Below, in pieces: positions 23,667-24,772 of a stretch of DNA of 24,772 bases (positions are counted from its first letter, which is position 1; each line of letters begins with the position of its first letter). Location of the stretch: assembly GCA_964556425.1 (NCBI GenBank), contig CAZKWC010000042.1:1-24772 (forward strand), given 5' to 3'. The translations under genes and the position numbers were made by a program. The DNA comes from JALQUL01 sp964556425. Its GTDB lineage: Bacteria; Pseudomonadota; Gammaproteobacteria; Burkholderiales; Burkholderiaceae_C. Under the pieces are notes generated by a model. The model was not told the DNA's origin, searched no databases, and saw nothing but the letters and a program-made list of their open reading frames with translations.

Positions 23667-24035
23667 GCACCCTATAGTAAAACTCTCTATCGTCTTAACG
23701 GCATTGGCTTGGGCGGTCAATGTTGGCATTTTTACTTATAGAAATTGAATGCCTATTTTTAGCCTGACGACAGGCTTCTTAAGTAATCACCATAATAAGC
23801 ATTTGTATTATTGGAGTCTCAAATTTCACTTTAAGATCCATTTGAGTCAGTATCTCTACATAACAAGTTTTACCTGACGCCACAACATACCTCATACAAT
23901 CCATAGTTGAGTAAAATGCGTTATTCACCTTGCCTTGGTTCTTCTCATTACTGGATTCCATTTTGGGTATTGAAAAGGCTAAGGGCAATAGGTCAGTTGC
24001 TATATTTATTTTAATTTTTTTAACTATTCATTATT
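23667..24035. other. Interval between the LysR gene and pyrC without a confident gene
   Basis: These 369 bases contain the weak hairpin at 23761-23776 and a 69-codon frame on the - strand (23779-23988, TTG start, no ribosome binding site) that I do not recognise and do not accept as a gene. The promoter for pyrC should lie in the AT-rich last 60 bases or further upstream. Confidence 0.5.
23761..23780 (+). terminator. Possible weak terminator after the LysR gene
   Basis: AGCCTG (23761-23766) and CAGGCT (23771-23776) form a 6-base GC-rich stem with an ACGA loop, 94 bases after the stop. Only TCTT follows, so this is weak. In the other direction the T-run is absent. Confidence 0.35.
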
Positions 24036-24772
24036 GTGGCCCCATTAAAATTAACTATTACCAGACCCGATGACTGGCACTTACATCTACGTGATGGTTC
24101 AGCACTCAACACAGTGGTGCCGCATACGGCAAGCCAGTTTGCCAGAGCCATTGTGATGCCGAATTTAAAGCCACCAGTGACTACTGCTGCATTGGCTTTA
24201 GAATACAAACAAAGAATCTTAAATGCAGTACCAACTGGTGCGCAGTTCGAGCCACTCATGACTTTGTATTTAACCGATAATATCAATCCAGCTGAAATAG
24301 CAATTGCGAAAGCAGCAGGGATAGTGGCTGCAAAACTGTATCCAGCAGGAGCTACGACTAATTCTGACGCTGGAGTGACTAATATTAAAAAAATCTATCC
24401 AGTGCTAGAGGCAATGCAAAAGCATGGCATGCTTTTATTAGTACATGGTGAAGTGACCAGTCAAGATATCGATTTATTTGACAGAGAAGCTGTTTTTATT
24501 GACCAACACTTAGAGCCACTGCGCCGAGACTTTCCTGGTTTAAAAATTGTTTTTGAACATATTACGACCCAGGAAGCAGCACAATATGTTCAAGAAGCGG
24601 CTAATAATTTGGCGGCAACTTTAACGGTACATCATTTAATGTTTAACCGAAATGCCATTTTTACGGGTGGTATTCGTCCTCACTATTATTGTTTACCCGT
24701 GTTAAAACGTGAAAAACACCGTTTGGCTTTATTGCAAGCTGCGACAAGTGGTGACGCACGTTTCTTTTTGGG
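24036..24772 (+). CDS. pyrC: Dihydroorotase PyrC (3' partial)
   Basis: PyrC cyclises carbamoyl-aspartate to dihydroorotate in pyrimidine biosynthesis. The frame starts at GTG 24036; an in-frame TAA at 24021 and no ATG in between leave GTG as the only normal start. About 245 residues are present before the window ends; the E. coli type has about 348. Metal and substrate motifs are RPDDWHLHLRDG near the N-terminus (the HxH pair), AKLYPAGATTNSDAG (the Lys carboxylated in the family), LLVHGEVT, FEHITT and RPHYYCLPVLKRE. The Asp-containing active-site segment expected further on lies beyond the window. This matches the type II (E. coli-like) dihydroorotase, not the PyrC2/allantoinase-like branch. 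No obvious Shine-Dalgarno sequence precedes the GTG. Confidence 0.96.
   Translation, partial: MAPLKLTITRPDDWHLHLRDGSALNTVVPHTASQFARAIVMPNLKPPVTTAALALEYKQRILNAVPTGAQFEPLMTLYLTDNINPAEIAIAKAAGIVAAKLYPAGATTNSDAGVTNIKKIYPVLEAMQKHGMLLLVHGEVTSQDIDLFDREAVFIDQHLEPLRRDFPGLKIVFEHITTQEAAQYVQEAANNLAATLTVHHLMFNRNAIFTGGIRPHYYCLPVLKREKHRLALLQAATSGDARFFL

Overview
The window is a chromosomal segment from an AT-rich Gram-negative bacterium. A Burkholderiales or other betaproteobacterial origin is my best guess. It rests on the style of the LysR regulator beside pyrC and on the general family resemblance of the proteins; no rRNA or other decisive marker is present. All functions come from reading motifs in the translations, because no database search was possible.

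Region 1 (1-6873, + strand) is the end of a surface-polysaccharide (O-antigen or capsule) locus. It holds a 5'-truncated DegT/AHBA-type sugar aminotransferase, a minimal PglC-like phosphoglycosyl transferase, the dTDP-sugar genes rfbB, rfbD and rfbA, and the ABC exporter pair wzm/wzt. The Wzt subunit carries a C-terminal glycan-recognition domain. rfbB/rfbD, rfbA/wzm and wzm/wzt overlap by a few bases, which suggests one operon. No rfbC lies in the window.

Region 2 (6875-12040) is a sulfur-activation module. cysQ and a TauE/SafE transporter lie on the - strand, divergent from cysD and a fused cysNC on the + strand. Together these would make APS and PAPS from sulfate, recycle PAP, and move a sulfur-containing or organic anion. 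The CysD protein is unusual: about 190 unrecognised residues precede a complete ATP-sulfurylase small subunit. A clear rho-independent terminator closes the cysD-cysNC unit.

Region 3 (12494-22450, + strand) encodes four consecutive predicted lipoproteins. Three are paralogous subtilisin-type (S8) proteases of 850-905 residues, each with a lipobox, an I9-like propeptide, the catalytic domain and a C-terminal series of about six FG-GAP/VCBS calcium-binding repeats. The third has diverged most. A small SGNH/GDSL hydrolase lipoprotein follows. Long AT-rich intergenic stretches with strong hairpins separate these genes, so they look like independent transcription units that form a cell-surface hydrolase set.

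Region 4 (22740-24772) has a LysR-type regulator, a 370-base stretch without a confident gene, and the 5' part of pyrC (dihydroorotase) starting at GTG and running off the window end.

The most unusual items are the N-terminally extended CysD, the tandem lipoprotein proteases with propeller-like C-termini, and a PAPS-making module directly beside a glycan export locus. I saw no tRNA, rRNA, CRISPR array, insertion sequence or phage gene.
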